A stretch of 52,826 bases of DNA from Saprospiraceae bacterium (GTDB lineage: Bacteria > Bacteroidota > Bacteroidia > Chitinophagales > Saprospiraceae). Both the position numbers and the translations under genes were made by a program. The notes below the pieces were generated by a model. It was not told the DNA's origin. It made no database searches and was given only the letters and a program-made list of their open reading frames with translations. Positions within the stretch are counted from its first letter, which is position 1, and each line of letters opens with the position of its first letter. Location of the stretch: NCBI GenBank assembly GCA_020848695.1, contig JADLHT010000041.1:1-52826 (forward strand), written 5' to 3'. Positions 8,914-18,100 of this stretch are shown piece after piece.

Positions 8914-10515
8914 ATGAAAAATTTTTACGTACTTTTCTTCTTTCTCTGTGCTGCAAATCTGCAATTTGTAAAAGCACAGAATCGTTATCTCGATCCTCAA
9001 TATCCGGTCAAGATTACCGCAAATGTTGAGTATGGCTCAAATATCGGAATACTAAGAGGAGTTCCGGCGGCAGAATCCTTATTAATGGATGTTTATGTTC
9101 CTGATGGAGATTCTGCGACAGACAGACCGCTAGTTTTAATTGCTCATACTGGCAGTTTTCTACCACCTATTTACAATCAGCAAGTAACCGGATCTCGCTC
9201 TGATTCTGTAGTTACATATACAGCAAGATATTTGGCTTCCAGAGGCTTTGTTGTTGCCGCTTATACCTATAGATTGGGATGGTTGCCAACTTCACCTGAT
9301 CAGAATGTAAGAACCGGCTCTCTTTTGCGTGCTGCATACAGAGGTATTCAGGATACTCGAACATGTATTCGATTTTTTAAAAAATCTGTAGCTGAAAATT
9401 CAAATCCTTATGGAATAGATCCTGGAAAGATATGTGTATGGGGAGTAGGGACCGGAGGTTATCTCTCTATTGGCGCCGGTGCGGTTAATGATTTTAGTGA
9501 AGTTGTGCTACCTCAATTCATAGATCAGAATACCTTATTGCCATTCGTTGATACTGCTGTTTTGGGTAATATTTATGCTACCTCTCAAGGTGCGATATGT
9601 ATTCCGAATCACGTTGGTTACAGTTCCAACTTTCAACTGAACGTTAATATGGGTGGAGCGTGTGGTGACTCTACTTGGTTAGACGGTGAAGCCATTGAAC
9701 CTGCATATACAGGGGTACATTGTACCAATGATTTCTTTGCTCCATATTTTTCAGGACCGGTAATTGTTCCTACGACCAACCAATTTGTTGTTTATGCGAC
9801 CGGTACTCGTAAAGTGATTGAACAAGCTAATAAAAACGGAAGTAATGAGGTCTTCAAAAATGTTAACCCGGATTTGGATAAATTAAAGGATTTGATTTCA
9901 GCACAAAAAGCAAAAGTTGGCGGTATATTTCCATCCAATGCACCAAATGTAATAAATATAGGTGCTGATAATTTTTATGGATTTGATATTCCTTTGATTT
10001 TTAATAATCAACCTGTTCCTCAAGGTTCGCCATGGGACTGGTGGGATTTAAATACATTGAAGGTTGTTGTAGGATTTTTAAATTCACGTGATACAACACT
10101 GAAAGCTAATGCTGATACCCTTCATTATAATGGACTTAGAACAAATCCATTAATGTCTCCAGCCAGAGGAAAAGTTTACATGGATACTGTATTTATGTTA
10201 ACACTTCCAAGATTGTGTGCAGCATTAAATTTGGGTTGTACCAACGTAAATACCAAAGAAGTTTCTGATTCAGAAATAGGACTTAAAATGGGCCCTAACC
10301 CAATGAAAGAACAAATGTTGGTTTCGACTTCAGGGGATCATCCAATGAAAGATATCTATATTTATGATTTGAATGGAAATCTTGTGAAAGCTCATGTAGA
10401 AATCAATTCATCCAATTTTACACTTAACCGTAATCAGTTGAATGGAGGATTTTATCTTGCACAGGTTAGAACTAAAGACAAGTTTGTATCAAAACAAATA
10501 GTTATTACTGATTAA
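8914..10515 (+). CDS. Secreted alpha/beta-hydrolase-like protein with T9SS sorting domain, catalytic serine replaced
   Basis: A 533-residue exported protein. The ATG at 8914 starts a clean signal peptide (MKNFYVLFFFLCAANLQFVKAQ); an upstream start would overlap the receptor gene. Residues about 25-420 resemble the alpha/beta-hydrolase/carboxylesterase fold: LLMDVYVPDGDS, PLVLIAHTGSF, and LLRAAYRGIQDTRTCIRFFK, the last shared with the protein at 11743. At the nucleophile elbow the family GxSxG is replaced by VWGVGTGGY, with Thr180 where the paralog has Ser, and no clear catalytic His is seen near the end of the domain. The last 80 residues are a T9SS type A sorting domain (MGPNPMKEQMLVST, DLNGNLVKA, GGFYLAQVRTKDKFVSKQIVI). 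It is likely a surface-attached or secreted binding protein or a degenerate esterase. Confidence 0.85.
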   Translation: MKNFYVLFFFLCAANLQFVKAQNRYLDPQYPVKITANVEYGSNIGILRGVPAAESLLMDVYVPDGDSATDRPLVLIAHTGSFLPPIYNQQVTGSRSDSVVTYTARYLASRGFVVAAYTYRLGWLPTSPDQNVRTGSLLRAAYRGIQDTRTCIRFFKKSVAENSNPYGIDPGKICVWGVGTGGYLSIGAGAVNDFSEVVLPQFIDQNTLLPFVDTAVLGNIYATSQGAICIPNHVGYSSNFQLNVNMGGACGDSTWLDGEAIEPAYTGVHCTNDFFAPYFSGPVIVPTTNQFVVYATGTRKVIEQANKNGSNEVFKNVNPDLDKLKDLISAQKAKVGGIFPSNAPNVINIGADNFYGFDIPLIFNNQPVPQGSPWDWWDLNTLKVVVGFLNSRDTTLKANADTLHYNGLRTNPLMSPARGKVYMDTVFMLTLPRLCAALNLGCTNVNTKEVSDSEIGLKMGPNPMKEQMLVSTSGDHPMKDIYIYDLNGNLVKAHVEINSSNFTLNRNQLNGGFYLAQVRTKDKFVSKQIVITD

Positions 10516-10535
10516 ATTACCTTTTAGACAAAATA

Positions 10536-10575
10536 AACAGGAATAGCCGTTCTTACAGCGGCTATTGCTGTTTAA
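10536..10575 (+). terminator. Intrinsic terminator after the receptor/hydrolase operon
   Basis: A long stem is formed by AACAG-G-AATAGCCG (10536-10549) and CGGCTATT-G-CTGTT (10559-10572), 13 paired bases with one G/G mismatch and a 9-nt loop, followed by a short T run and AT-rich DNA. It begins 20 bp past the stop at 10515. Confidence 0.8.
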
Positions 10576-10718
10576 TTGGGTAAATCATATTCTTGAAGAA
10601 TCTGTGATTATTATTCACCATGATGTTTTTATTTAATACTTAAACAAACAGAACTCCTAATCAGCTAATAATTCAATTTTTTTAAATTTACTTTACTGCA
10701 CATTTCAAAATATATAAC

Positions 10719-11705
10719 ATGATATATCGTAATCTTGGAAAGTCAGGTCTTAAAGTTTCCTTGTTGTCATTTGGCTCCTGGTTAACTTTTGCAAAACAGA
10801 TCGACAATTCATTGTCAAAATCATTGATGTATTTCGCTTACGACAATGGCGTGAATTTTTTCGACAATGCTGAAATTTATTCTAAAGGGAATTCAGAATT
10901 AGTTATGGGACAAATTTTGAAAGATGCCAATTGGGATAGAAGTTCATATTTGGTTTCAAGCAAAGTTTTTTTTGGAGATGGCAGAAAATTACCGAATCAG
11001 ACCGGGTTAAGCCGCAAGCATGTGGTTGAAGCATGTCAAGATGCTTTGAGAAGACTTCAGTTGGAATATCTTGATTTATTTTTCTGTCATCGACCGGATA
11101 AAACAACACCCATAGAAGAGACTGTTTGGACCATGAACACCTTAATTCAACAAGGAAAAATTTTATATTGGGGTACTTCGGAATGGTCAGCTCAGGAAAT
11201 TATGGAAGCACACATGATTGCTAAAGAAAGAAATCTTATTGGACCAACTATGGAGCAACCTCAATATAATATGTTGACCCGTCACAAGGTAGAAGTGGAA
11301 TACAGCCAGATCTACAAAACGATAGGCCTGGGTACCACAATTTGGTCACCCTTAGCTTCGGGAATTCTTACGGATAAATATTCGCAGAAAAATATACCCA
11401 ATGACACAAGATTATTTATGGAAGGCCTTGATTGGTTAAGAGAAAAAAATCTAACAGATCAAAATATTAATCTGACTTTAAAATTGTCAAATTTTGCGTC
11501 AGAATTAGAGGTTTCCTTAGCTCAACTTGCTATTGCCTGGTGTATTTGTAATCCTAATGTAAGCACTGCTATTCTTGGGGCATCCAAATTAGAACAGCTA
11601 AAAGAAACATTAAGCTCAATTGAAGTTATGGATAAACTGAGTTTAGAGGTTCTGAATAAACTTGAAACAATTCTTAACAACAAACCTGAACATCCTGCAT
11701 ATTAG
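10719..11705 (+). CDS. Aldo/keto reductase (Kv-beta-like subfamily)
   Basis: A 328-residue cytoplasmic NADPH-dependent oxidoreductase with a TIM barrel. The N-terminus MIYRNLGKSGLKVSLLSFGSW, the catalytic Asp/Tyr segment NFFDNAEIYSKGNSE, the lysine strand YLVSSKVFF and the histidine strand YLDLFFCHRPD are all present. C-terminal cofactor loop residues lie in LAIAWCICNPNVSTAILGAS. The pattern (TGLSRKHVVEACQDALRRLQLEYLDL, WGTSEW, EQPQYNML) is closest to the voltage-gated potassium channel beta-subunit/YghZ-like group. The natural substrate is unknown, as these enzymes reduce many aldehydes and ketones. It sits between two secreted hydrolase-like genes on the same strand but after a strong terminator, so it likely has its own promoter. 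Confidence 0.94.
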   Translation: MIYRNLGKSGLKVSLLSFGSWLTFAKQIDNSLSKSLMYFAYDNGVNFFDNAEIYSKGNSELVMGQILKDANWDRSSYLVSSKVFFGDGRKLPNQTGLSRKHVVEACQDALRRLQLEYLDLFFCHRPDKTTPIEETVWTMNTLIQQGKILYWGTSEWSAQEIMEAHMIAKERNLIGPTMEQPQYNMLTRHKVEVEYSQIYKTIGLGTTIWSPLASGILTDKYSQKNIPNDTRLFMEGLDWLREKNLTDQNINLTLKLSNFASELEVSLAQLAIAWCICNPNVSTAILGASKLEQLKETLSSIEVMDKLSLEVLNKLETILNNKPEHPAY

Positions 11706-11716
11706 AAAAATAAGCT

Positions 11717-11724
11717 TACTTTTG
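11717..11724 (+). promoter_or_regulatory. TAnnTTTG-type -7 element before the second secreted hydrolase
   Basis: TACTTTTG ends 18 bp before the ATG at 11743 and matches the Bacteroidota -7 consensus. The corresponding -33 position reads CCTG rather than TTTG. It would give a leader of about 12 nt. Confidence 0.45.
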
Positions 11725-11742
11725 GGCAAATTTTAAAAAGAA

Positions 11743-12963
11743 ATGAAGTACTTTATCAGTATTATTCTACTCATTACAATCGAACATTTATTTGCTCAGG
11801 ATTGTGATTATACAATTGAGAAATATGGATTTAGAACAGAGAAAAAAATTTTTATAGGAATTGAGAAGGATTTTCAAGGAATGAATGATTCTTTGTTTGT
11901 TGATATTTATTATCCAACAGGTTCTCCAGAAGTAAAACGACCTTTGGTTATGTGGGTATTTGGTGGTGGATTCATAACCGGGAAAAGAGAGGATTTTGCC
12001 TTGGTATGTGAGTCATGTGCAAAGCGGGGAATGGTTGCTGCAACTATTGATTACCGAATTGGATTTAGCGGAATACAAATTTTGCCATCGGATAGTGCAG
12101 AGGTTCTTCGGGCAGGATTTAGGGGCATTCAGGACGGTAAGTCTGCATTGCGTTATTTAAAATCAAGACACTTAACAGACTCTATAGATCTTGACAGAGT
12201 ATGGGTTGGTGGAGGTTCAGCGGGTGCTATTGTAGCATTGGGAACTGCTTTTTATGATAAAGAAGAATATAAACCGGCGGAAGCTTTTTCAATCGGTCCT
12301 GTTAACGGTCAGACGAGGCCAGATCTAGGATCAATTGAAGGTAACAGATATACCAATGTTGGTGCTGATACAAAGGTACAAGGAGTGTTCAACATATTTG
12401 GAGCTGTACTCAACAATAAAGTATTTGATCAATCAGATAACATTGCAGTTTTCTCTTATCATCAGACAGAAGATCCGGTGGTGCCTTGCGGACGAAAACG
12501 ACCTTATTGGGCATATCCAATTGTTACAGACTTTTATCCTATTGCCTATGGTTCATGTGAGATTGAATCTTCACTAACTAAGCTTAATTTTAATCCTAAT
12601 TATCACAAGGCCTGGATTTATACCGGTAACCAGCATGCTGTACATAATGAGAAAGAAGTCATTGAATATCTTATTGGAAATGCCAATCCCATATTGTGTG
12701 GAACTGCTAAAACAACTAATTTAAATGATCCGTTGAATTCAATTTCTATTCAACCAAATCCGGCAGAGCAACAGATTTATTTAATCAATGCTTCCGAATC
12801 ATTGAGCTATAAAGTTCTCAATATCCAAGGAGAAATATTGTTTCAAAACATCATAGATCCAGGAAAAGCAATTAATATTGAATACCTGTATCCGGGAATG
12901 TATTTCTTACAATTGAGTAAAAACAAGCAAGTAAAAACAATTCGATTTTCAAAAATAAATTAG
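11743..12963 (+). CDS. Secreted alpha/beta hydrolase (carboxylesterase-like) with T9SS sorting domain
   Basis: A 406-residue exported esterase-type enzyme. Signal peptide MKYFISIILLITIEHLFAQ. The hydrolase domain (about 20-310) has LFVDIYYPTGSPEVKRPLVM, the oxyanion-hole segment MWVFGGGFITGKRED, VLRAGFRGIQDGKSALRYLK, and the nucleophile elbow GGGSAGA with Ser159 (G-G-S-A-G, a proper GxSxG). A candidate catalytic His is in TGNQHAVHN (H298 or H301). Residues about 325-406 form a T9SS sorting domain (SIQPNPAEQQIYLINAS, YKVLNIQGEILF, LYPGMYFLQLSKNKQVKTIRF). It is a paralog of the protein at 8914 but with intact catalytic residues. It acts outside the cell or on the surface on an unknown ester. 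folD begins 3 bp after its stop. Confidence 0.88.
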   Translation: MKYFISIILLITIEHLFAQDCDYTIEKYGFRTEKKIFIGIEKDFQGMNDSLFVDIYYPTGSPEVKRPLVMWVFGGGFITGKREDFALVCESCAKRGMVAATIDYRIGFSGIQILPSDSAEVLRAGFRGIQDGKSALRYLKSRHLTDSIDLDRVWVGGGSAGAIVALGTAFYDKEEYKPAEAFSIGPVNGQTRPDLGSIEGNRYTNVGADTKVQGVFNIFGAVLNNKVFDQSDNIAVFSYHQTEDPVVPCGRKRPYWAYPIVTDFYPIAYGSCEIESSLTKLNFNPNYHKAWIYTGNQHAVHNEKEVIEYLIGNANPILCGTAKTTNLNDPLNSISIQPNPAEQQIYLINASESLSYKVLNIQGEILFQNIIDPGKAINIEYLYPGMYFLQLSKNKQVKTIRFSKIN

Positions 12964-12966
12964 TCT

Positions 12967-13842
12967 ATGATATTGCTGGATGGCAACAAACTGTCTGAGA
13001 TTATTCGAAAAGAAATCGCAATACGGGTAATTGATTTTTGCGGAAAAGATCACAGACCGCCTCATCTCGCGGCAGTACTCGTAGGGAATAATCCAGCGAG
13101 TCAGGCTTATGTGCGAAATAAGATAAAAGCTTGTGAAGAGGTTGGATTTGCTTCCACACTAATTAAGAAACCTGAAAGTATAAGCCAATCTGAATTATTG
13201 AACTTGATTGATAGCATAAATGAAGATCCATTAATAGATGGATATATTGTTCAACTACCTGTACCTAGACATATTGATGAAGTAGAAATAAATTTAAGGA
13301 TTGATCCAAATAAAGATGTTGATGGGTTTCATCCCAATAACTTTGGCAGAATGGCATTAGGATTGTCCAGTTTTCTTCCTGCAACGCCCATGGGTATAAT
13401 GATGATGTTGGATCGGTATCAGATTCCCACAGATGGAAAGCATTGTGTAGTATTGGGAAGAAGCAACATTGTAGGAACGCCAATAACCTTATTAATGTCT
13501 AAGAAATCTAAACCTGGAAATGCAACTGTTACAATTGCTCACAGCAGAACTCAAAATCTGTCTCAAATAACACGCTCAGCGGATATAATAATAGCAGCTT
13601 TGGGAATTCCTTACTTTGTAAAAGCAGATATGGTCTCTGATGGAGTATGTATTATTGATGTTGGGATTAACAGAATTGATGATGCCAACAGCTCAAAAGG
13701 ATATCGTCTGGTTGGTGATGTAGATTTTGAGAATGTCAAACACAAATGTTCAGCAATTTCACCGGTTCCGGGTGGAGTCGGACCTATGACTATAACTGCA
13801 TTACTTGAAAATACCTGGAAAGCTTTCAGAGAGAAAAAATAG
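12967..13842 (+). CDS. folD: Bifunctional methylenetetrahydrofolate dehydrogenase/methenyltetrahydrofolate cyclohydrolase
   Basis: FolD interconverts 5,10-methylene-THF, 5,10-methenyl-THF and 10-formyl-THF with NADP, supplying one-carbon units for purines and formyl-Met-tRNA. The 291-residue length is normal. The catalytic region PASQAYVRNKIKACEEVGF contains the family Tyr and Lys. Substrate motif DGYIVQLPVPRHID, then PNKDVDGFHPNNFGRM, the nucleotide-binding VVLGRSNIVGTPI, and the C-terminal signature SPVPGGVGPMTITALLENT are all present. The ATG at 12967 is 3 bp from the preceding hydrolase stop, so the two may share a transcript although they are functionally unrelated. Confidence 0.97.
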   Translation: MILLDGNKLSEIIRKEIAIRVIDFCGKDHRPPHLAAVLVGNNPASQAYVRNKIKACEEVGFASTLIKKPESISQSELLNLIDSINEDPLIDGYIVQLPVPRHIDEVEINLRIDPNKDVDGFHPNNFGRMALGLSSFLPATPMGIMMMLDRYQIPTDGKHCVVLGRSNIVGTPITLLMSKKSKPGNATVTIAHSRTQNLSQITRSADIIIAALGIPYFVKADMVSDGVCIIDVGINRIDDANSSKGYRLVGDVDFENVKHKCSAISPVPGGVGPMTITALLENTWKAFREKK

Positions 13843-14004
13843 TAATTCTGAAATTTTAATGACTTGGATACATGTAAAGCTATTTGTTATACCTAATTTT
13901 AACTGATAATTTTTACAAATCAACTGTGTTGGAATTGTTTAAAGAATTAAGTTTATTATTTGCCTTACATTTATTATCTGGGTTTAAGTAAAGTAGATTC
14001 CCTT

Positions 14005-14505
14005 ATGTATAAGATGACAATTGTTGAATCTCTAAGAGAATCCATATGGAATCAGTTTGGTGCTAGTTTGGAAATGCTTGAAAACGCAATACTAATGTGT
14101 CCGGAAGAACTATGGAATACAGAAATGAGATTTTGGTACAAAGCCTACCATTGTATTTTTTGGACGGACTATTATTTAACTATGGACCCAAAATCATTTC
14201 AACCTCCTTCGCCTTTTACAATTTCTGAGTTTGAACAGACTCAACCTGAGAAAACGTATTCAAAAGTAGAGATTCTCGAATATCTTCAGCATTGCAGAAT
14301 GAAGACAAATGAAGTTATTCAAAATCTTACTGAAGACCAGCTTATAAGCAGATGGATTAACGAGTATAAGAATTTTTCGATTTTGGAAATAATTCTTTAT
14401 AATTTGAGGCATATTCAACACCATACTGCGCAACTTAACCTACTTTTGCGGAATCATATTAATGATGCACCTAGTTGGATTAGTCAGTCAAAATTTAAAT
14501 TATAA
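14005..14505 (+). CDS. DinB-like family protein
   Basis: A helical-bundle protein of the DinB/YfiT-type superfamily, about 166 residues from ATG 14005; a TTG at 13960 would add 15 residues and is less likely. Candidate metal-ligand histidines are in FWYKAYHCIFWTDYY and in NLRHIQHHTAQLNLLLR, the two helices that normally hold the divalent-metal triad. LWNTEMRFWY and LTEDQLISRWINEYKNFSILEI also fit the family. Members act as thiol-dependent transferases or stress proteins, and the actual reaction here is unknown. The next gene (VOC protein) begins 3 bp after its stop, so the two form a small operon. Confidence 0.8.
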   Translation: MYKMTIVESLRESIWNQFGASLEMLENAILMCPEELWNTEMRFWYKAYHCIFWTDYYLTMDPKSFQPPSPFTISEFEQTQPEKTYSKVEILEYLQHCRMKTNEVIQNLTEDQLISRWINEYKNFSILEIILYNLRHIQHHTAQLNLLLRNHINDAPSWISQSKFKL

Positions 14506-14508
14506 TAT

Positions 14509-14946
14509 ATGGCACAAATAAATCCTTATCTTCATTTTAACGGTAATGCTGAAGAAGCATTTAATTTTTACAAATCAGTTTTTGGTGGAGAATTTGCAAG
14601 GATCGTCCGATACAAAGACATGCCTATGCCGGAGCATCCATATTCAGAGCAAGAAGCAGAAAAAATCATGCACATTGCATTACCTATTGGAAAAAACAGC
14701 ATTTTAATGGCAAGTGATACTCCAGAATTTATGGGCAAACACAACGAAAATGAAAACAGAAGTAAGATTTCCATAAGTACTGAAAGTAAAGAAGAAGCGG
14801 ATCATCTGTTTAATGGACTTTCGGCAGGTGGACAGATAGAAATGCCTATTGAAAATAGTCCCTGGGGTTCTTATTTTGGAATGTTCAGAGATAAATTTGG
14901 GTTTGAATGGATGGTTGATTTTGACCCAAAGTATAATCAACAGTAA
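14509..14946 (+). CDS. VOC-fold (PhnB-like glyoxalase/bleomycin resistance superfamily) protein
   Basis: A 145-residue protein with the vicinal-oxygen-chelate fold of the PhnB/3-demethylubiquinone-methyltransferase-like group. It opens with INPYLHFNGNAEEAFNFYKSVFGGEF, the hallmark start of this family. MHIALPIGKNSILMASD and a C-terminal half ending NSPWGSYFGMFRDKFGFEWMVDF give the second beta-alpha-beta-beta-beta unit. Family members are metal-binding enzymes or binding proteins, and no specific substrate can be assigned. It is translationally close to the DinB-like gene (3-bp gap). A 30-bp repeat and a large inverted repeat follow its stop. Confidence 0.88.
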   Translation: MAQINPYLHFNGNAEEAFNFYKSVFGGEFARIVRYKDMPMPEHPYSEQEAEKIMHIALPIGKNSILMASDTPEFMGKHNENENRSKISISTESKEEADHLFNGLSAGGQIEMPIENSPWGSYFGMFRDKFGFEWMVDFDPKYNQQ

Positions 14947-14963
14947 CAAACCGAAAATAAAAT

Positions 14964-14993
14964 AAAAATCTAATTTTACTGATCAGGTTTTAA
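14964..14993. repeat. 30-bp direct repeat, copy 1 (left of the giant surface protein gene)
   Basis: AAAAATCTAATTTTAC then T, then GATCAGGTTTTAA. It recurs in the same orientation at 20830-20859 with a single T/G difference. The two copies bracket the 5.6-kb gene at 15129-20726. Confidence 0.85.
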
Positions 14994-14994
14994 G

Positions 14995-15048
14995 GGTGTA
15001 TAACAAATTGTACTAAGCTTCAACTAAATGTAATTTGTTATATACACC
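14995..15048. repeat. Large imperfect inverted repeat upstream of the giant surface protein gene
   Basis: Left arm GGTGTATAACAAATT (14995-15009) pairs with right arm AATTTGTTATATACACC (15032-15048) along 15 bp with a 2-nt bulge, around a 22-nt loop. It starts one base after direct-repeat copy 1. It is not followed by a T run, so a plain intrinsic terminator is unlikely. A regulator-binding site, an mRNA structure or a mobile-element remnant are possible. Confidence 0.75.
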
Positions 15049-15128
15049 TAGCTCTGGGTTAAGGATTTGTTTAGTATTTTAGCAACCTAATTCAGTTGTT
15101 GTATTTTCATGGCTGCTTTAGGTAATTT

Positions 15129-18100
15129 ATGAAGATATGTAAACTTATTAAGATCCTGACCTTAATTCAGATATTTACAATAACTTACTTCATTAATGCT
15201 CAGGATATTCAAATAACTAGTATTAATCCGGATCACTTAAGCATCTGTGGTCAGGATACAATGACAGTCTTTATTCAAAATACTACATCATCACTATTTC
15301 AGAATCTTACACTTAATATAGAACTTCCTACAGGAATTGATTATGTTCAATCGTCAGTAAGGAATGCTATTGAAAAAAATGTAACAATACTGTCACAACC
15401 AAAGTTTGAAATTGTATTACTAAATCCAGGATCAAAAATTGGGGTTCAACTAATTATCAGTTCGGATTGCAATGCTTATGATCGCTTGATTAATGGGGTG
15501 AGTTTTCAGAACAAGATCATCTTACAATACGGAACTAAGACTGATTCTATCGTAAGTAATCCACCCTATAATATAGTAAATGCCTTGTTGATTATTCCTG
15601 CTGTACCTGATCTAAATGTTGATCTGGGTTCAAATGGATTGCGACAGATCAAAATTATTAATTCCAGAATAGGTGCCATAAATAAATTTGTTTTTGAGGA
15701 CAGGCATACTCAAGCTGCTGTGATTACTTCCAATAGATCCATCATACAAGAGAATGATTATATTCTTCAATTAGAATTAACTGGAAAAGATTTTCTTCAG
15801 ATAGGAGATCATGATAGTCTTTTTGAAATGGATGAGATGATTATTATTGATGAATGGATTCAATCTAAAGAATGCAAACCAAATACAGTGGACAGTAAGT
15901 TTTATGCCAACTGGGGTTGTAATGGCAGATATTGTCAAATGGAAGATATACTTTCTAGCAGTACAACACACTTTGTTGAAAGTAACAAAGAAGCCATGTT
16001 GAATTTTAATCCTGACGGGAGAGCTCCTAAATGCATCTGTCAAGAAGAATCTACTGATCAGGAATTAGTTGTGCGAAATATGGGTAAAAGAAATGCGGAA
16101 AATATTGAGATTGAAATTCGTGCTAAAAATTCAGCGCAAGGCGGACCGGTTAACAGAGGATTTGTAAAAGACAGTATTAGGATAATCGGAAATGTCAAAA
16201 TTGACAGTATTATTTTTCTAGAGAAGGATACATTGTGTTCGCGGGATTTGTATTATTCTATTCTTGTAAAATTAAGTAAAATTGATGTCGGACAGGAATT
16301 TAAAATAGTTTTTGAATGGGAAAGTTGTGAATCTATGCTTGGTACAGGTAGAACAGATTTGGTGTGGTATTATTCCTATAGATATAGTAGTCAATGTCTT
16401 GATGGTAGCCTAAGACAAGCTTCTGAAATTCCTGAAGTTTTTCCCTATTTCAATTCTCAGTCTGTAAGCGCCTATACAGCTACACTTGGAAGATCAACAC
16501 AGTTATATCCAGATTCTGTCTATAAATTTGTAACGAATGTTCAGTATCCGCGCAATTTAACCACACAAAAATTAATCGTGTTTCTGAGTCTGCCCTGTCC
16601 ACTGGAAATTACCGACTCAAGCTTCTTACTTAATCTTAAGAAACCGTCAAGAATAGATATTTACAGAAATATAAATCCCGGTACTCAGATTAGATTGTTG
16701 TATGATCCTCCTTTTAGACAAGAAGATTCAACAATCATCACTTGTGTAAAAATGTCTTGTGACAAAGAATGTATTGATAAGGGATTGATAAATCAAAAAG
16801 TTAAATTTAAATCTAGTTGCGAAGAGCCTATATTAATCACATCTCGACTGTCAGCTGAATGGTGTACTTCTTCGCAATTAACCTGTCCTGATCAGCTTGG
16901 TGATTGTGGAACCAAGCAACTCTTTCCTCATAAACTGGATTTGACTTTTCAATGTCTTAAGGAAGAAAATGAAATCTATCAAGTTCCGGGTTATGTGGAT
17001 TTTGAAGTCAATACACAAAGAGTTTCCATTGGAATACTTGATCGAAACAATGACCGTTTCATGGATTCCCAGAACAAAGCAGATTTGTCTCAGATCAGAC
17101 TCAATAGAACTATAACTGATGATACGATCTGTAGTTTGATCGGCGGAAAAATCATTGTTGATGTTCCTGATTATTCTTTTGATTCTGTATCGGTATTGCT
17201 AACCACGATTCTAAATTTGAATGTTTATGAAACTATAGTCAACTGGTTTGATCAAAGTTCAGGAAAAACTTGGAAGTTTAAGATGAATAATTTGGAACCT
17301 TATCTTTCAGTAGGGAAGCAACTCAATTGCAGTTACCCTATTTTGCAACAAACGGAATTAGGTGATGGTTGGGTTCTAACCTTAACTCCTGAAATTTTTA
17401 ATCTGATTGATCCAACTTATCCGAACAATCAAAGATTTGAAGAAGGAGATAGTCTGAATATTACAATTTGTTCTAAGGTCTTGTCTGATGTAGGATTTAG
17501 AATTTTAAGAACCAGTTTGAATTTTAGAATTTTATTGTTTAATCGTGTTAATCCTAAAGAACATAATTTCTTTTGTGGAACAAAGTCAAATCCTCTAGAG
17601 TTAGTAACTCAATGTGTAAAATTTGTTTCATCAGGATTAAATGATACAATCTGTGGTAGTCATTTTGAATTGCCAATACAAAGCATCGAAATTCTCCCTC
17701 ATTTAAAAAATTTTTTTCCGTTTGAATTCAGATCTTGGCTGAAATTAGACTCACTAATTCTCGGCAATCTTTCTTCGGGTCTAAGGATGGATAGTGTAGA
17801 AATATCCGTATATTACAACGACAGCGTATCCAAAACTCTGGTTAGGAAATTAGTTTTACCATTATTCTTGGTCGGCAATCAGTGGAAAGCCAATTTAGAT
17901 TCATTATCCTTGTTGAGATTTGATGAGGCATATGTCATGAATCTGAAATTTATAGGTTCGATCTCTAATTGTAAATTGTTGCCTGCTATCGGAACTTATC
18001 GTGTCGATGTTTCCTTATATGTGTCGAGCGATTATTCTACTCCTTTTTATTTATCTCCTTTATATATAACGAGAAATAAATCTGCTGTTTTTTCAAATAC

